Assembly (NCBI GenBank): GCA_021324795.1
Contig: JAJPIK010000067.1
Span: 124,001 to 188,000 of the forward strand
Source of the DNA: Chloroflexota bacterium
Lineage (GTDB): Bacteria; Chloroflexota; UBA6077; FW602-bin22; CADDYW01
Direction of reading: 5' to 3'
DNA: 64,000 nt
Shown: positions 7,603 to 17,273 of the stretch, one piece after another
How positions within the stretch are numbered: the first letter of the stretch is position 1
How the letters are laid out: each line of letters opens with the position of its first letter
Notes under the pieces: generated by a model
Databases searched by the model: none
What the model was told of the DNA's origin: nothing
What the model saw: only the letters and a program-made list of their open reading frames with translations
Made by a program: the position numbers and the translations under genes

Positions 7603-10602
7603 CTATGGCTTAGCTTGCTGATAGGCGTTGATCAACTGCTGGAGCGACGACGTCTGATCAGACGGAGCGTACTTCAGCGCTTGCTTAGCCGCAGCGACGG
7701 CAGCCAGGCCATTTCCTTCTTGAGCGTAGGTCAGGGCCAGGTTTCGCGCCGACAGCCAATCGGTCGGATCTTGTTGGAGAAGCTGAACATATTGCTGCTC
7801 GGCGGCTTGAAGGTTACCCAAGCGAGCCAGGAGAAACGCGTAGGAGGCGCGCACTTGACGCGGAGCCCCTTGCCGGACGAGCTGCTGGTAGCGATTAGCT
7901 AACGTCTGGGCCTGCTTATCGGCGATGTATTGATTCACCCGCGTTTCGAAGCTCGCATCAGATAGCGCCAGCGGATCCAGGCTCAGTGCCTTCAAGTGTT
8001 CTTGCAGTGCTTGCTCATCCTGGTGCTGTGCGAGATAAACGTCACCGAGGACGACGTGCGTCAGAGCGTATTCTGGATCCAAAGCCACCGCACGCTGAGC
8101 GTGGCCAAGGGCGTCACCGGTATTCCCTGCGTCGAGCGAGGTCATCGCCCATTCAGCAAAAAGCTGAGCGGAATGTGGGCTCAGCGTCGTCGCGAGCCTG
8201 TACTCGCTCGATGCGTCGGCGAGCTTGCTCTTATCCTGAGCGTCGCCCCAGAGCCGATAAAGGCGAGCGAGGTTTGCGTAATGGTCAGGATTCAATGGCT
8301 CGAGGATTTGCGCCTCCTTGAGCACCACTTCGGCAGCATGGAGCGCGTCGACCTGCCCCATTTGGCTTACGGTCGACGGAGTCATCGTCAAAAGTGACGC
8401 CAGCGACGGTTGAAACGGTGGGCTCATTGGCGTCGTCGGCGCGCGCTTTGCAACTTCGAGATAGGCGCGACCAAGGAAGAGATAATAGTACGCTTGGGTA
8501 GGCGCAAGGCTGATTGCTTTCTCGTAAGCGTAAGTACTATCAGCATACTGGTTTTGGCCATCGAACAGCGTGCCTTGCTTGTGATATACGTCGGCGGCGA
8601 TCTGGTTCAAATTTAAAGCAATTGCTACAAGTGCAACCAGACCAGCGACGGCGATAACCCAGCCAGTCCGAGGGCGAGAAACGGTGAATGGTGGTTGCCA
8701 TCCCTCGATCCAAGCCCAAGCAGGCAATGCTAGGGCAAGCCAGAGAAACGTGCCATAGGTTAACACTCGGGCATCGGACACACCAGCCATCGATAGGAAG
8801 AGCTGGCCAACGACAAAGACCACAATATAGGCAAGGATACCAATGAACCGACGCGATTCCCCAAGCAATACTGGCGAGCTGGCGGCTGCCAGAACGACCG
8901 GCGGGCGCGCAGCGCGTTTCACCGGCTTCCGATTGCGCGCCGAAGCCGGAGATCCGCCGGCAATCGGCATTGGTACAGTTCGCTTCCAGATGTCCTCACT
9001 CCGCGTGGCGAGTACGACCAGCAAGGCTAAGCTGAGCCAAAAGTAGGTTTTGGTCGACACAATTGCGATGCCCGTCTGCGTTTCAGCCACATGCCCGCAA
9101 AGCACCGCCATGACACCGGCAACCAGTGCCGCTTCCCCATACGTCGCGCTCTGACGAAAGATTCGCCAGGCGAGAACAAGCGCCCATACGAGCAAGGCCA
9201 GATACGCGGCCAAACCCCCAATACCTTCCATCACCAAATGATCGAGCAAATCATTGTGATTGCGATCAGGCGAGGCGTTTCGCGATTCGAGGTCGCCAAG
9301 TGCCGGCGGATACACCTTGTTGTAGGCTTCGTGCATCGTTTCAGGGCCATAACCGACGACCAATCGAGCCACTCCGAGAGGATCAGGTTGAAAGCCAACG
9401 TCTGGACGAGTGGTTAACAACGCGTACGTTCCTTGCCAGATCAAGACACGAACGCGACCCGTCCCATCGTTAACGTCGCTCAATTGCCCCAGTCGGCCAA
9501 TGTACGGCACACTTCGAAAACGAGCAAGTGGGGAACTCGGCAAGTTGAACACGACGAGCAGTACACCGAGGACCACGAATACTTCAAGAGTAACAGTCAG
9601 GAGTTTTCGCGCCGCGGGGGTACGCAGCTCAATGAGGACAATAAACACCAGCGCGCCGACCAGGAGACCAAGCCACGGACCACGACTCTGGGTCAAAAAG
9701 ATACAGACGACTTGCAGCACCAGCAGACCAGCCATGGCGATTGCTTCCGCCCGCGCTAGGCGGCGGCTGGACAAGACACGCGGCTGCGTCGCCACGAGAA
9801 CTGTGAAGACGCCGATGACGCCGGTCGCGATCCACCAGATCCCCAATATCGCCGAGTGCAGGATCAGCAGACTAGCGAGGAGTACGTTTTGGACGACGAT
9901 CAGGGTGGCCCAGCCAGTAACAACCTGGCCAATCGGCTTACCCTCGGGCGTGGCCGGATCCCGGAGCCGTTGCAGTGCCGTGACCAGACGCACACCGGTG
10001 AAGGGAACGACCATAATCAGATAGGCGGCAAGGAAGATCGCGTTCCCCATCGTCGATGTGACGCGAAAGACGACGTCACCGCCCCATGGCAGCGGATCTA
10101 GCTGCAAGTGCTGAACAATGCCGTAGAGCGCGACCGGTACACTGGTCACCAGGACGACGTTTAACAATCGATTGAGCTGCTCGTGGGTGCGCAAATTAAC
10201 GGCGATCAGGAAAAACAAGGCCACGTACGTCAAGAGGGTGTAGGTGCCTTGGAGACGCTGGTAAGAGCCAAACAAGCTGGTGAGCGGGTCAATCGACGTC
10301 ACCGTCGCCAGCAGCTCGGCGAGAACGAAAAGAGCGGTCGGGATCAGCAGTGGATTAGCGGTACACCAGCGGCCCCATAATCCAGGGGAATCGGCGTGCG
10401 CGGTTGGCCGGGCTGGTGCCCGTTCGGCGAGCACCGCCAATTGTGCCACTAACATGACCAGAACAAGACACCGAAGCAGGGTGATCTTGTCCGGTTCGAA
10501 TACTCGGCTACTGTAAACGTCGAAATAGAGCGGCACCGTGACGAGCGCGACAAGCCACCCGGCTTCAATCAACCGCTCTGAAAATTGCTGCAGCCTACTC
10601 AT
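7603..10602 (-). CDS. O-antigen ligase-family membrane protein fused to C-terminal TPR repeats
   Basis: Polytopic N-half with Wzy/O-antigen ligase signature region (NRNHNDLLDHLVMEGIGGLAAYLALL); C-half TPR repeats. Confidence 0.85.
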   Translation of the reverse strand: MSRLQQFSERLIEAGWLVALVTVPLYFDVYSSRVFEPDKITLLRCLVLVMLVAQLAVLAERAPARPTAHADSPGLWGRWCTANPLLIPTALFVLAELLATVTSIDPLTSLFGSYQRLQGTYTLLTYVALFFLIAVNLRTHEQLNRLLNVVLVTSVPVALYGIVQHLQLDPLPWGGDVVFRVTSTMGNAIFLAAYLIMVVPFTGVRLVTALQRLRDPATPEGKPIGQVVTGWATLIVVQNVLLASLLILHSAILGIWWIATGVIGVFTVLVATQPRVLSSRRLARAEAIAMAGLLVLQVVCIFLTQSRGPWLGLLVGALVFIVLIELRTPAARKLLTVTLEVFVVLGVLLVVFNLPSSPLARFRSVPYIGRLGQLSDVNDGTGRVRVLIWQGTYALLTTRPDVGFQPDPLGVARLVVGYGPETMHEAYNKVYPPALGDLESRNASPDRNHNDLLDHLVMEGIGGLAAYLALLVWALVLAWRIFRQSATYGEAALVAGVMAVLCGHVAETQTGIAIVSTKTYFWLSLALLVVLATRSEDIWKRTVPMPIAGGSPASARNRKPVKRAARPPVVLAAASSPVLLGESRRFIGILAYIVVFVVGQLFLSMAGVSDARVLTYGTFLWLALALPAWAWIEGWQPPFTVSRPRTGWVIAVAGLVALVAIALNLNQIAADVYHKQGTLFDGQNQYADSTYAYEKAISLAPTQAYYYLFLGRAYLEVAKRAPTTPMSPPFQPSLASLLTMTPSTVSQMGQVDALHAAEVVLKEAQILEPLNPDHYANLARLYRLWGDAQDKSKLADASSEYRLATTLSPHSAQLFAEWAMTSLDAGNTGDALGHAQRAVALDPEYALTHVVLGDVYLAQHQDEQALQEHLKALSLDPLALSDASFETRVNQYIADKQAQTLANRYQQLVRQGAPRQVRASYAFLLARLGNLQAAEQQYVQLLQQDPTDWLSARNLALTYAQEGNGLAAVAAAKQALKYAPSDQTSSLQQLINAYQQAKP

Positions 10603-10731
10603 GCGCCGGGCGCCGTCCTCTTCCGTCCAACCGTTGACCAGGCGCGACGCCGGTCCGGATTCGAAGCCGCCCTTACGCTACCATGTCGCTCGTGAAAATT
10701 CAAACTGTCCACCGGAATGACCGGCGGTAGC

Positions 10732-10995
10732 TTATGCCCCGGCAGCTGCCCCGGCCGGCACTGCGTCCTTCGGAAGCATTGGTGTTAACATGCGGTAGAG
10801 AGCCATCGTGTGGCTACAAACGTTCCAGCTTGTGAAAAAGTCACAACTACAGTGCCATTGCCCGTTCGTATATGAAACAACGTGCTCGTCATTCTCACCG
10901 TGGAAAGTCACTTCAAACTGGTTGAACTTAACTCGCTCGGGCTCCTGGGCGTAGCGCTTTGCCTTCTCAATTTTGCCGATCAAGCTTGAATGCAT
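10732..10995 (-). CDS. SWIM zinc-finger domain protein
   Basis: MHSSLIGKIEKAKRYAQEPERVKFNQFEVTFHG...WHCSCDFFTSWNVCSHTMALYRML (CxC...CxH); ATG at 10995 with gaggga RBS; alternative in-frame GTG at 11115. Confidence 0.85.
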   Translation of the reverse strand: MHSSLIGKIEKAKRYAQEPERVKFNQFEVTFHGENDEHVVSYTNGQWHCSCDFFTSWNVCSHTMALYRMLTPMLPKDAVPAGAAAGA

Positions 10996-11022
10996 CGCAA
11001 CTCCCTCAGTGTATTCTGGCAG

Positions 11023-11067
11023 AAAAAAGCAAACGGGCACCAAACCACGTCGTGACCTGGTGCCCGT
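11023..11067 (-). terminator. Strong intrinsic terminator/attenuator upstream of SWIM gene
   Basis: Minus strand ACGGGCACCA-15 nt-TGGTGCCCGT (10 bp perfect) then TTGCTTTTTT. Confidence 0.85.
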
Positions 11068-11141
11068 TCTCGGATGATAAGCTGACCCGGCCGCCCTTTG
11101 TTCGGCAGCACGCACTCGCTCACCTCCGTTGCATCGAGCCG

Positions 11142-11170
11142 ATTATACGCCCTACCGGAGCGGTTGTCAA
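11142..11170 (-). promoter_or_regulatory. Perfect consensus sigma70 promoter
   Basis: Minus strand TTGACA-N17-TATAAT. Confidence 0.9.
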
Positions 11171-11184
11171 ACGATCAACCAAGC

Positions 11185-12246
11185 TTAGGAACGCGACAAA
11201 GCCTCTTTCAACACATTGATCGCTTCGATCTGGGTCGGATCCACGCGGTTGAGCATCGCTAGATAGTACGAGGCGTAGTCACCAAGATAGATGCTGCTCA
11301 TGACCCGCTCGAGGTCGCTCTCACCTTCGCCTTCGACCATGGTGTGACTGATGCCAAGTCGGTCGAGAAGCTGTGCGGTGATTTGCGCGCGCCGCTGAAT
11401 TCGTGGCGGACTCGCCGCCGTTCCAATCAGGATCACTTGGAGAAGTCGACGGAGCTCGGCCGGGTGCTCGAATCCGACGACGGCATTGTGATTGAGCTCT
11501 GGCAGCGCTTCGAATAATCCCCAGCTCTTGGAGTTCTCGTTGAGCTGATTTTTCCAGCGTTGGGCGACGACGGCGTACGGTCCGCCCCCGTAAATGACCG
11601 CGAGACGGCCGTGGAGGCGTTGGGCAAGCCTCTTGGCCGCATTTTGCGACGTTGGAACGTCCGGTCCATAGGTGCTACGCAAGCAGCCGAGCAATTTGAT
11701 CGTGCGATCGACCTCAGCGGTGAGATCATCCAGATAGCCAAGCCGAACTAAGACCGCGAGCGGTAGGGAAAACAGGTAGCCAAGCGCGGCTCGCGGCTGC
11801 GACGCATACTGGAATTGAATCAGTGGCACGCCATGCTGACGGGCAAGCTCACCGAGCGCACCACCGGACGTAATGGCCACGAGCTTCGCACCGCGATCGA
11901 GCGCAGCACGAAAACCGGAAAGTGTTTCTTCAGTGTTTCCGGAATGACTGAGCGCCAATACCAACGTCTCAGGACCGACAAAGCCAGGAAGTCCGTAGTC
12001 CCGCCATACGGTGAAGGGTACTTTGAGATCCGCTTGGGTCACTCCGCGAACGACGTCGGCACCAACTGCCGATCCCCCCATCCCAATGGCAACGATTGAG
12101 GTCGCTTGACGATGTGAGTCAGGCAGGGGCACCTTCCTGGCAAGATTCCACGCCGCTTGGACCTGATCCGGTAACTCGGCGATGCGGTCGCCCATCTGCT
12201 GTGGGTCAGCCGACCGGAGTGCCACTAGGTCATCCAGGTTAGGCAT
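11185..12246 (-). CDS. Bifunctional phosphoglucose/phosphomannose isomerase (SIS domain)
   Basis: SIVAIGMGGSAVGADVVRG, LALSHSGNTEETLSG, NQLNENSKSWGLFEALPELNHNAVVGF. Confidence 0.93.
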   Translation of the reverse strand: MPNLDDLVALRSADPQQMGDRIAELPDQVQAAWNLARKVPLPDSHRQATSIVAIGMGGSAVGADVVRGVTQADLKVPFTVWRDYGLPGFVGPETLVLALSHSGNTEETLSGFRAALDRGAKLVAITSGGALGELARQHGVPLIQFQYASQPRAALGYLFSLPLAVLVRLGYLDDLTAEVDRTIKLLGCLRSTYGPDVPTSQNAAKRLAQRLHGRLAVIYGGGPYAVVAQRWKNQLNENSKSWGLFEALPELNHNAVVGFEHPAELRRLLQVILIGTAASPPRIQRRAQITAQLLDRLGISHTMVEGEGESDLERVMSSIYLGDYASYYLAMLNRVDPTQIEAINVLKEALSRS

Positions 12247-12275
12247 TAACGTCTCCCGCTGTTTTCGTCCACGAA

Positions 12276-13703
12276 TCAAACGCCAGCGATCGCTTTGCCA
12301 GCTTGGAGCAATTGCTGAACCCTGGCCAACGACTCGGCCTCGGCATAGATCCGCATGATTGGCTCGGTACCACTGAAGCGCACCAGCAGCCAGCTTCCAT
12401 CCGTGAGCATGATCTTGAAGCCGTCAGCACGGTTCACCCGCTCGACCGGTGTTCCGACCAGAGTGGTTGGCTCGGCCTGGGCGAGCCGGTCGAGGATGAC
12501 TGTTCGCTCGGCCGGATTGAAGTGAACGTCCAAGCGGTCGTAATAGTGCGGGCCGACCTTACTGAACAAATACTCGACGAGCTGTGACGGTGTCTTGTCG
12601 AGCTTGACCATCATATCGAGCAAGAACAAGCCCGCGACAATGCCATCGCGCTCTGGAATGTGTCCCCGGAAAGCGTATCCACCGCTTTCCTCGCCGCCGA
12701 TGAGTGCATTGGTTTCGATCATTTTCGGCGCAACGTACTTGAAGCCAACACCAGTCTCGTAAACCGGCACGCCATACAGCTTTCCCAGCTTGTCAAGCAT
12801 CGAACTAGTGGAAAGCGTTTTGACGATCGGGCCCCGCAGGCCGCGAACCTCGAGCAGGTACAGGGCAAGCAAGCTGTAGACCCGGAGCTGATCGATGAAG
12901 TCACCGTGCTCGTCGCAGACCCCCAAACGATCGGCATCCCCATCGGTCGCCAGTCCGACACTGGCCGACACGGCCTTCACCGTTTCGAAAAGCTTACCAA
13001 GGTTTCGCGTGATCGGCTCCGGATTGATGCCACCGAACCAGGGATTACGCTCACCATTGATCTGAATGACTCTGATCCTGCTCCCGCCGAGCAGACTTGG
13101 AAACCAGCCAATGCCAGCGCCGTACATCGCGTCGACGACGACTTTGAATGGGGCTTGCCGGATCGCCTCTAAATCGACGAGCGACGCGAGGTGCCGAATG
13201 TAGCTATCCGAAGGATCCAGCGCGACGATCAACCCGCTCTTTTCGGCCTCCGAGCGGACTATTGTTGGAATTCCCTCCGGTCTGACACCAGCGATGAGTT
13301 GCTCGAGCTCGGCAATGGTTTCCGGCTCAGCCGCTCCACCGTAGTCCGAACGGACTTTAAAGCCGTTATATACAGGAGGATTGTGACTGGCGGTGATGGT
13401 AACGCCCCCGGCCGCCTTTTGAACCAGAATCGCGTAGGAGATCACCGGCGTAGGCTCAGAGCGCGTGCATAGGTAAGCACGCACACCGGCACCAGCCAAG
13501 ACTTCCGCGACCGCGGCCGCGAAATCTTCCGATTCAAAGCGCATGTCATAGCCGACAACGACGCCACGATCAGCAATGCCTTTTTTTTGGAATAGTTCGG
13601 CGATCCCGCGAGCACAACGCCGAACATTATCGAAGGTATAATCCTCGGCGATGATTGCTCGCCAGCCATCAGTGCCAAAGATGATCGGCTTATTGCTCAT
13701 CAC
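12276..13703 (-). CDS. Phosphoglucomutase/phosphomannomutase family phosphohexomutase
   Basis: IIFGTDGWRAIIAEDYTF, TASHNPPVYNGFKV, DGDADRLGVCDEHG, RFSGTEPIMRIYAEA. Confidence 0.96.
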   Translation of the reverse strand: MMSNKPIIFGTDGWRAIIAEDYTFDNVRRCARGIAELFQKKGIADRGVVVGYDMRFESEDFAAAVAEVLAGAGVRAYLCTRSEPTPVISYAILVQKAAGGVTITASHNPPVYNGFKVRSDYGGAAEPETIAELEQLIAGVRPEGIPTIVRSEAEKSGLIVALDPSDSYIRHLASLVDLEAIRQAPFKVVVDAMYGAGIGWFPSLLGGSRIRVIQINGERNPWFGGINPEPITRNLGKLFETVKAVSASVGLATDGDADRLGVCDEHGDFIDQLRVYSLLALYLLEVRGLRGPIVKTLSTSSMLDKLGKLYGVPVYETGVGFKYVAPKMIETNALIGGEESGGYAFRGHIPERDGIVAGLFLLDMMVKLDKTPSQLVEYLFSKVGPHYYDRLDVHFNPAERTVILDRLAQAEPTTLVGTPVERVNRADGFKIMLTDGSWLLVRFSGTEPIMRIYAEAESLARVQQLLQAGKAIAGV

Positions 13704-14783
13704 TCACTCTTTCTTTGAAAGCGTCGCAGCCGAGGTTGTCGCCAGGCGTTGTCTCCAATAATCGAGCAGGTCGCTCATGGTCTTGTAAAACGGAATCTCT
13801 GGCTGCCAGCCTGTCTTCGCCTGGAATTTGCTTGGATCCGACCAGAGCAGGGTCACATCTGAGGGGCGCAGCCGCGAAGGATCGACCCGTATTTCAACTT
13901 TTCGGTGCGTCAAAGTAAGCAAAACGTCGAGCATCTCTCCGACCGATCGACTCACACCCGTTCCGATGTTGTAAACGTCGCCCGGATCACCATGCTCCAG
14001 CGTCAGCCAATAGGCTCGAACCGTATCACGGACGTCAGTCCAGTCGCGTCGGCTTTGCAGATCCCCAACTTCGATGACCGGTGGCTTCAGGTCGCGCTCA
14101 ATTTGTGCAATCTGCAAAGCGAACGAACTCGTCACGAAGTTCTCGCCGCGGCGTGGCCCGGTATGATTAAAGCCACGCGTCACGATCGCGCGCAGACCAT
14201 AGCTACGATGATACTGCCAAGCGAGCAGCTCCTGTCCGACTTTGCTCACCGCGTATGGACTGAGCGGACGCAGGGGATTCGTTTCTTTCATGGGGACTTC
14301 GTGCGGATAGACGAGACCGTACTCTTCGCTGGAACCGGCGACATGGACGAGTGGATCGATCTCAGCCTCGCGAATCGCTTCGAAAAGGTTGACCTGGCCG
14401 ATGACGTTGAGCTGGAGGGTCTCCGCCGGCGAGTCCCACGATGCCGGAACAAAGCTCTGCGCTGCCAGGTGAAAGATGCGATCCGGGCGCAAGCCAGCAA
14501 TCAAGCGCCGCATTGACGACGGGTCGCTGAGGTCGCCCAGGATCAAGTTGAGATGGTCTGGCCGGGCTTCAGCCTCGATACGGCTCGCCAATTCCGCGGC
14601 CGAGCGAACGTTGCCGCCCCCGGCGATACGCGTCACTCGTCCTGCTTCGATCAAGTCGTTGAGATTATCCATCCGACTGCGCCACCGATAAATACCGAAC
14701 ACTTCGACCCCGGGCAGGGATAATGCGTATTCGGCGAGATGGCTACCAGCCATTCCGGTCACATCGGTAATGAGCACCCGCAA
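13704..14783 (-). CDS. gmd: GDP-mannose 4,6-dehydratase-like SDR
   Basis: LRVLITDVTGMAGSHLAEYAL; VHVAGSSEEYG; SPYAVSKVGQELLAWQYHRSYGLRAIVTRGFNHTGPRRGENFVTSSFA; TTG start with ggagag RBS. Confidence 0.85.
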   Translation of the reverse strand: MRVLITDVTGMAGSHLAEYALSLPGVEVFGIYRWRSRMDNLNDLIEAGRVTRIAGGGNVRSAAELASRIEAEARPDHLNLILGDLSDPSSMRRLIAGLRPDRIFHLAAQSFVPASWDSPAETLQLNVIGQVNLFEAIREAEIDPLVHVAGSSEEYGLVYPHEVPMKETNPLRPLSPYAVSKVGQELLAWQYHRSYGLRAIVTRGFNHTGPRRGENFVTSSFALQIAQIERDLKPPVIEVGDLQSRRDWTDVRDTVRAYWLTLEHGDPGDVYNIGTGVSRSVGEMLDVLLTLTHRKVEIRVDPSRLRPSDVTLLWSDPSKFQAKTGWQPEIPFYKTMSDLLDYWRQRLATTSAATLSKKE

Positions 14784-14825
14784 CCTAGCTCTCCTCTCGC
14801 AAAACTCGTTCGTTCTTCCTGGTAC

Positions 14826-14885
14826 CACAGCACCGCTTCCTTCGCTCCGCTCAGGGCAAGCCTCTTAAGGTCGCTCGGAACGACA
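14826..14885. repeat. Possible dispersed intergenic repeat remnant (cttccttcgctccgctcagggcaagcctcttaaggtcgctcggaacgac)
   Basis: Non-coding, resembles widely dispersed tcgctccgctcagg...ggaatgac intergenic repeats; recognised from memory only. Confidence 0.4.
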
Positions 14886-14932
14886 AACAGCAATGGTAGT
14901 ACGAAGAGAAGGTGAACGTTGTTCTTATTCGG

Positions 14933-15907
14933 TCAATCTCCTGCTTGCCCCGAGCGATCAGCGATCTTCTGTCGCCACTCTTCAAGAATGTCTCGCAGGC
15001 TCTGCTCGAAAGAGATCGTTGGCCTCCACGACAGGGTACTTTGGAGGCGATGGGTGTCGCACTCGACGACTGGCACGTCCGACGGGCGCAAAAGCGCTGG
15101 GTCAACCTGAACGTCGACTGGCACTCGTGCCAAGCTGATCAGCGTATCGAGCGCATCTCGTATCGATCGGTTGCTTCCCCCACCAACATTGTATACCTCA
15201 CCGACGGCTCCCTGTCGGAGCAGGCCCCAATAGGCTCGAACGGCGTCACGGACGTCGGTGAAATCACGCCTCGGCTCGAGATTTCCGACCCGGATGAGCC
15301 GGGGGCGCAATCCGACCTCGGCTTCGGCAATCTGCCGGGCAAAGCTAGGAATGGCGAATCGGTCTCCTTGGCCCGGGCCAATCAGATTGAAGGCACGGAC
15401 TCGGATCACCCCTAATCCATAACCGAGAAAGTATTGTAAACCAAGAAAGTCTTGAATCACCTTGCTCAACGCATAGGGGCTATCCGGTCGCAGCGGAGCG
15501 TCTTCGGTCAGAGGAAGCTCGTGCGGGGCAACCGCACCGTATTCTTGCGAAGAGCCGGTGACCAATACCCTGGATCGAGGCGCATGCACAGTTAAGCTTC
15601 TGAGAACGTTGAGCTGAGCGACTAGATTATTCACGAGTGTTGCTTGGGGATCCTGCCACGAATCGGATACCGACGACTGCGCAGCGAGGTGGACGACCAA
15701 ATCCGGTCGTACCTCGCTGATCATCCCGTCAGTAAACGCACGATCAGTGAGGTCGCCGACGTAGGTACTTACCGTTCTCTCTGGCCACTCCAGTGAGAAC
15801 GCATGCCGACTTGTCCCGGCAATCCTGAGGTCAGGTTCCGACCGCAAGAGATCGAGTAAATGCCTACCGACGAATCCAGTCGCGCCAGTGACGAGTATCC
15901 GTGTCAT
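14933..15907 (-). CDS. rmd: GDP-4-dehydro-6-deoxymannose reductase-like SDR
   Basis: MTRILVTGATGFVGRHLLDLL; VLVTGSSQEYGAV; SPYALSKVIQDFLGLQYFLGYGLGVIRVRAFNLIGPGQ. Confidence 0.83.
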   Translation of the reverse strand: MTRILVTGATGFVGRHLLDLLRSEPDLRIAGTSRHAFSLEWPERTVSTYVGDLTDRAFTDGMISEVRPDLVVHLAAQSSVSDSWQDPQATLVNNLVAQLNVLRSLTVHAPRSRVLVTGSSQEYGAVAPHELPLTEDAPLRPDSPYALSKVIQDFLGLQYFLGYGLGVIRVRAFNLIGPGQGDRFAIPSFARQIAEAEVGLRPRLIRVGNLEPRRDFTDVRDAVRAYWGLLRQGAVGEVYNVGGGSNRSIRDALDTLISLARVPVDVQVDPALLRPSDVPVVECDTHRLQSTLSWRPTISFEQSLRDILEEWRQKIADRSGQAGD

Positions 15908-15929
15908 CGCCTCCTCGGGGGCGCTTGGC

Positions 15930-17144
15930 TCACAAGCCAGCGTCGCGTCGCAGCGCCTCGGCCTTATCGGTCACTTCCCAGGGCGCATCAATGTCGTTTC
16001 GTCCAAAGTGACCATACGTCGCGGTGGGCCGATAGATCGGACGGCGAAGGCGCAGATTTTGAATAATCGCCGCCGGTCGCAGATCAAAGTGAGCCCGGAT
16101 GAGTTCGGCAATCGTCTCTTCGGGGACTTTGGCCGTCCCAAACGTCTCGATCATCAGCGAGACGGGATGAGCAACCCCGATCGCGTAAGCGAGCTGGATC
16201 TCGAATCGGTCCGCCAACCCGGCCGCGACGATATTTTTCGCGACGTACCGCGCGGCATAGGCGCCGGACCGATCAACTTTCGTCGGATCCTTCCCGGAGA
16301 AGGCGCCACCGCCGTGTCGGGCCATGCCCCCATAAGTATCGACGATGATCTTACGTCCGGTCAAGCCGGCATCCCCCATGGGTCCACCAATGACGAACCG
16401 ACCGGTTGGGTTGACGAGAAAGCGCGTCCGGTCGTCGAGTAACTCGGGTGAGATGACTTCGCCGATCACCATATCGATGATGTCACGCTCGATTGTCTTG
16501 GCGTCGACGTCTTCGTCGTGTTGCGTAGAAACGACGACCGTATCAACCCGGACCGGGCGCCCATACTGGTATTCGATCGTCACCTGCGACTTGCCGTCGG
16601 GGCGAAGATACGGCAAGATACCGTCTTTGCGAACCTGAGCCAGGCGTCGACAGAGGCGGTGAGCGAGAGAGATGGTCATTGGCATCAACTCGGGGGTTTC
16701 GTTGCAGGCAAAACCGATCATCATGCCTTGGTCGCCCGCACCGATGCGTTCCATGGCATCATTCGTGAGCAAGCCATCACGAGTTTCGAGCGCGTGGTCG
16801 ACGCCCCTACTGATGTCCGGAGACTGCTCTTTGATCGAAACCATGACGCCCGCCGTCTCGTAGTCGAAGCCGTAATGGGCGTTGGTGTAGCCAGTTTCCT
16901 TAATCGTCTGGCGGATCACCTTGGGCATATCGACGTAGCAGGAAGTGGTGATTTCACCCATCACCAGAATCAAGCCAGTCGTCGCCGCGGTTTCGCAAGC
17001 CACCCGAGCATTTGGATCTTCGCTGATGATCGCGTCTAGGATCGCATCAGAAATCTGGTCGCACAACTTATCCGGGTGCCCTTCGGTCACCGACTCGGAG
17101 GTAAACAAGAGGCGCGGGGACGTCATAAAGGTGAGGTTACTCAT
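15930..17144 (-). CDS. metK: S-adenosylmethionine synthetase
   Basis: [86 protein letters not shown]. Confidence 0.98.
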   Translation of the reverse strand: MSNLTFMTSPRLLFTSESVTEGHPDKLCDQISDAILDAIISEDPNARVACETAATTGLILVMGEITTSCYVDMPKVIRQTIKETGYTNAHYGFDYETAGVMVSIKEQSPDISRGVDHALETRDGLLTNDAMERIGAGDQGMMIGFACNETPELMPMTISLAHRLCRRLAQVRKDGILPYLRPDGKSQVTIEYQYGRPVRVDTVVVSTQHDEDVDAKTIERDIIDMVIGEVISPELLDDRTRFLVNPTGRFVIGGPMGDAGLTGRKIIVDTYGGMARHGGGAFSGKDPTKVDRSGAYAARYVAKNIVAAGLADRFEIQLAYAIGVAHPVSLMIETFGTAKVPEETIAELIRAHFDLRPAAIIQNLRLRRPIYRPTATYGHFGRNDIDAPWEVTDKAEALRRDAGL

Positions 17145-17225
17145 TCTCCTTCGTTTCCTTTCTTCTTTCCAGAACGTTACACATGTCCTGCCCAATCACT
17201 ATAAACAGATGAGATTGGCGGGCAA

Positions 17226-17260
17226 CCCTCACCCTAACCCTCTCCCAGGGAGAGGAGACT
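17226..17260. repeat. Dispersed-type palindromic intergenic repeat (ccctcaccctaaccctctcccagggagagga)
   Basis: Matches the familiar CCCTCACCCTAACCCTCTCCC...GGGAGAGG intergenic repeat; hairpin cctctcc/ggagagg. Confidence 0.65.
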
Positions 17261-17273
17261 TCGGAGGAGCAGA

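Noticed and set aside
12660-13172. 170-aa plus-strand ORF (also 13905-14516, 16518-17039, 17646-18188)
   Set aside because: Antisense shadow ORFs of phosphohexomutase, gmd, metK and ahcY caused by codon composition
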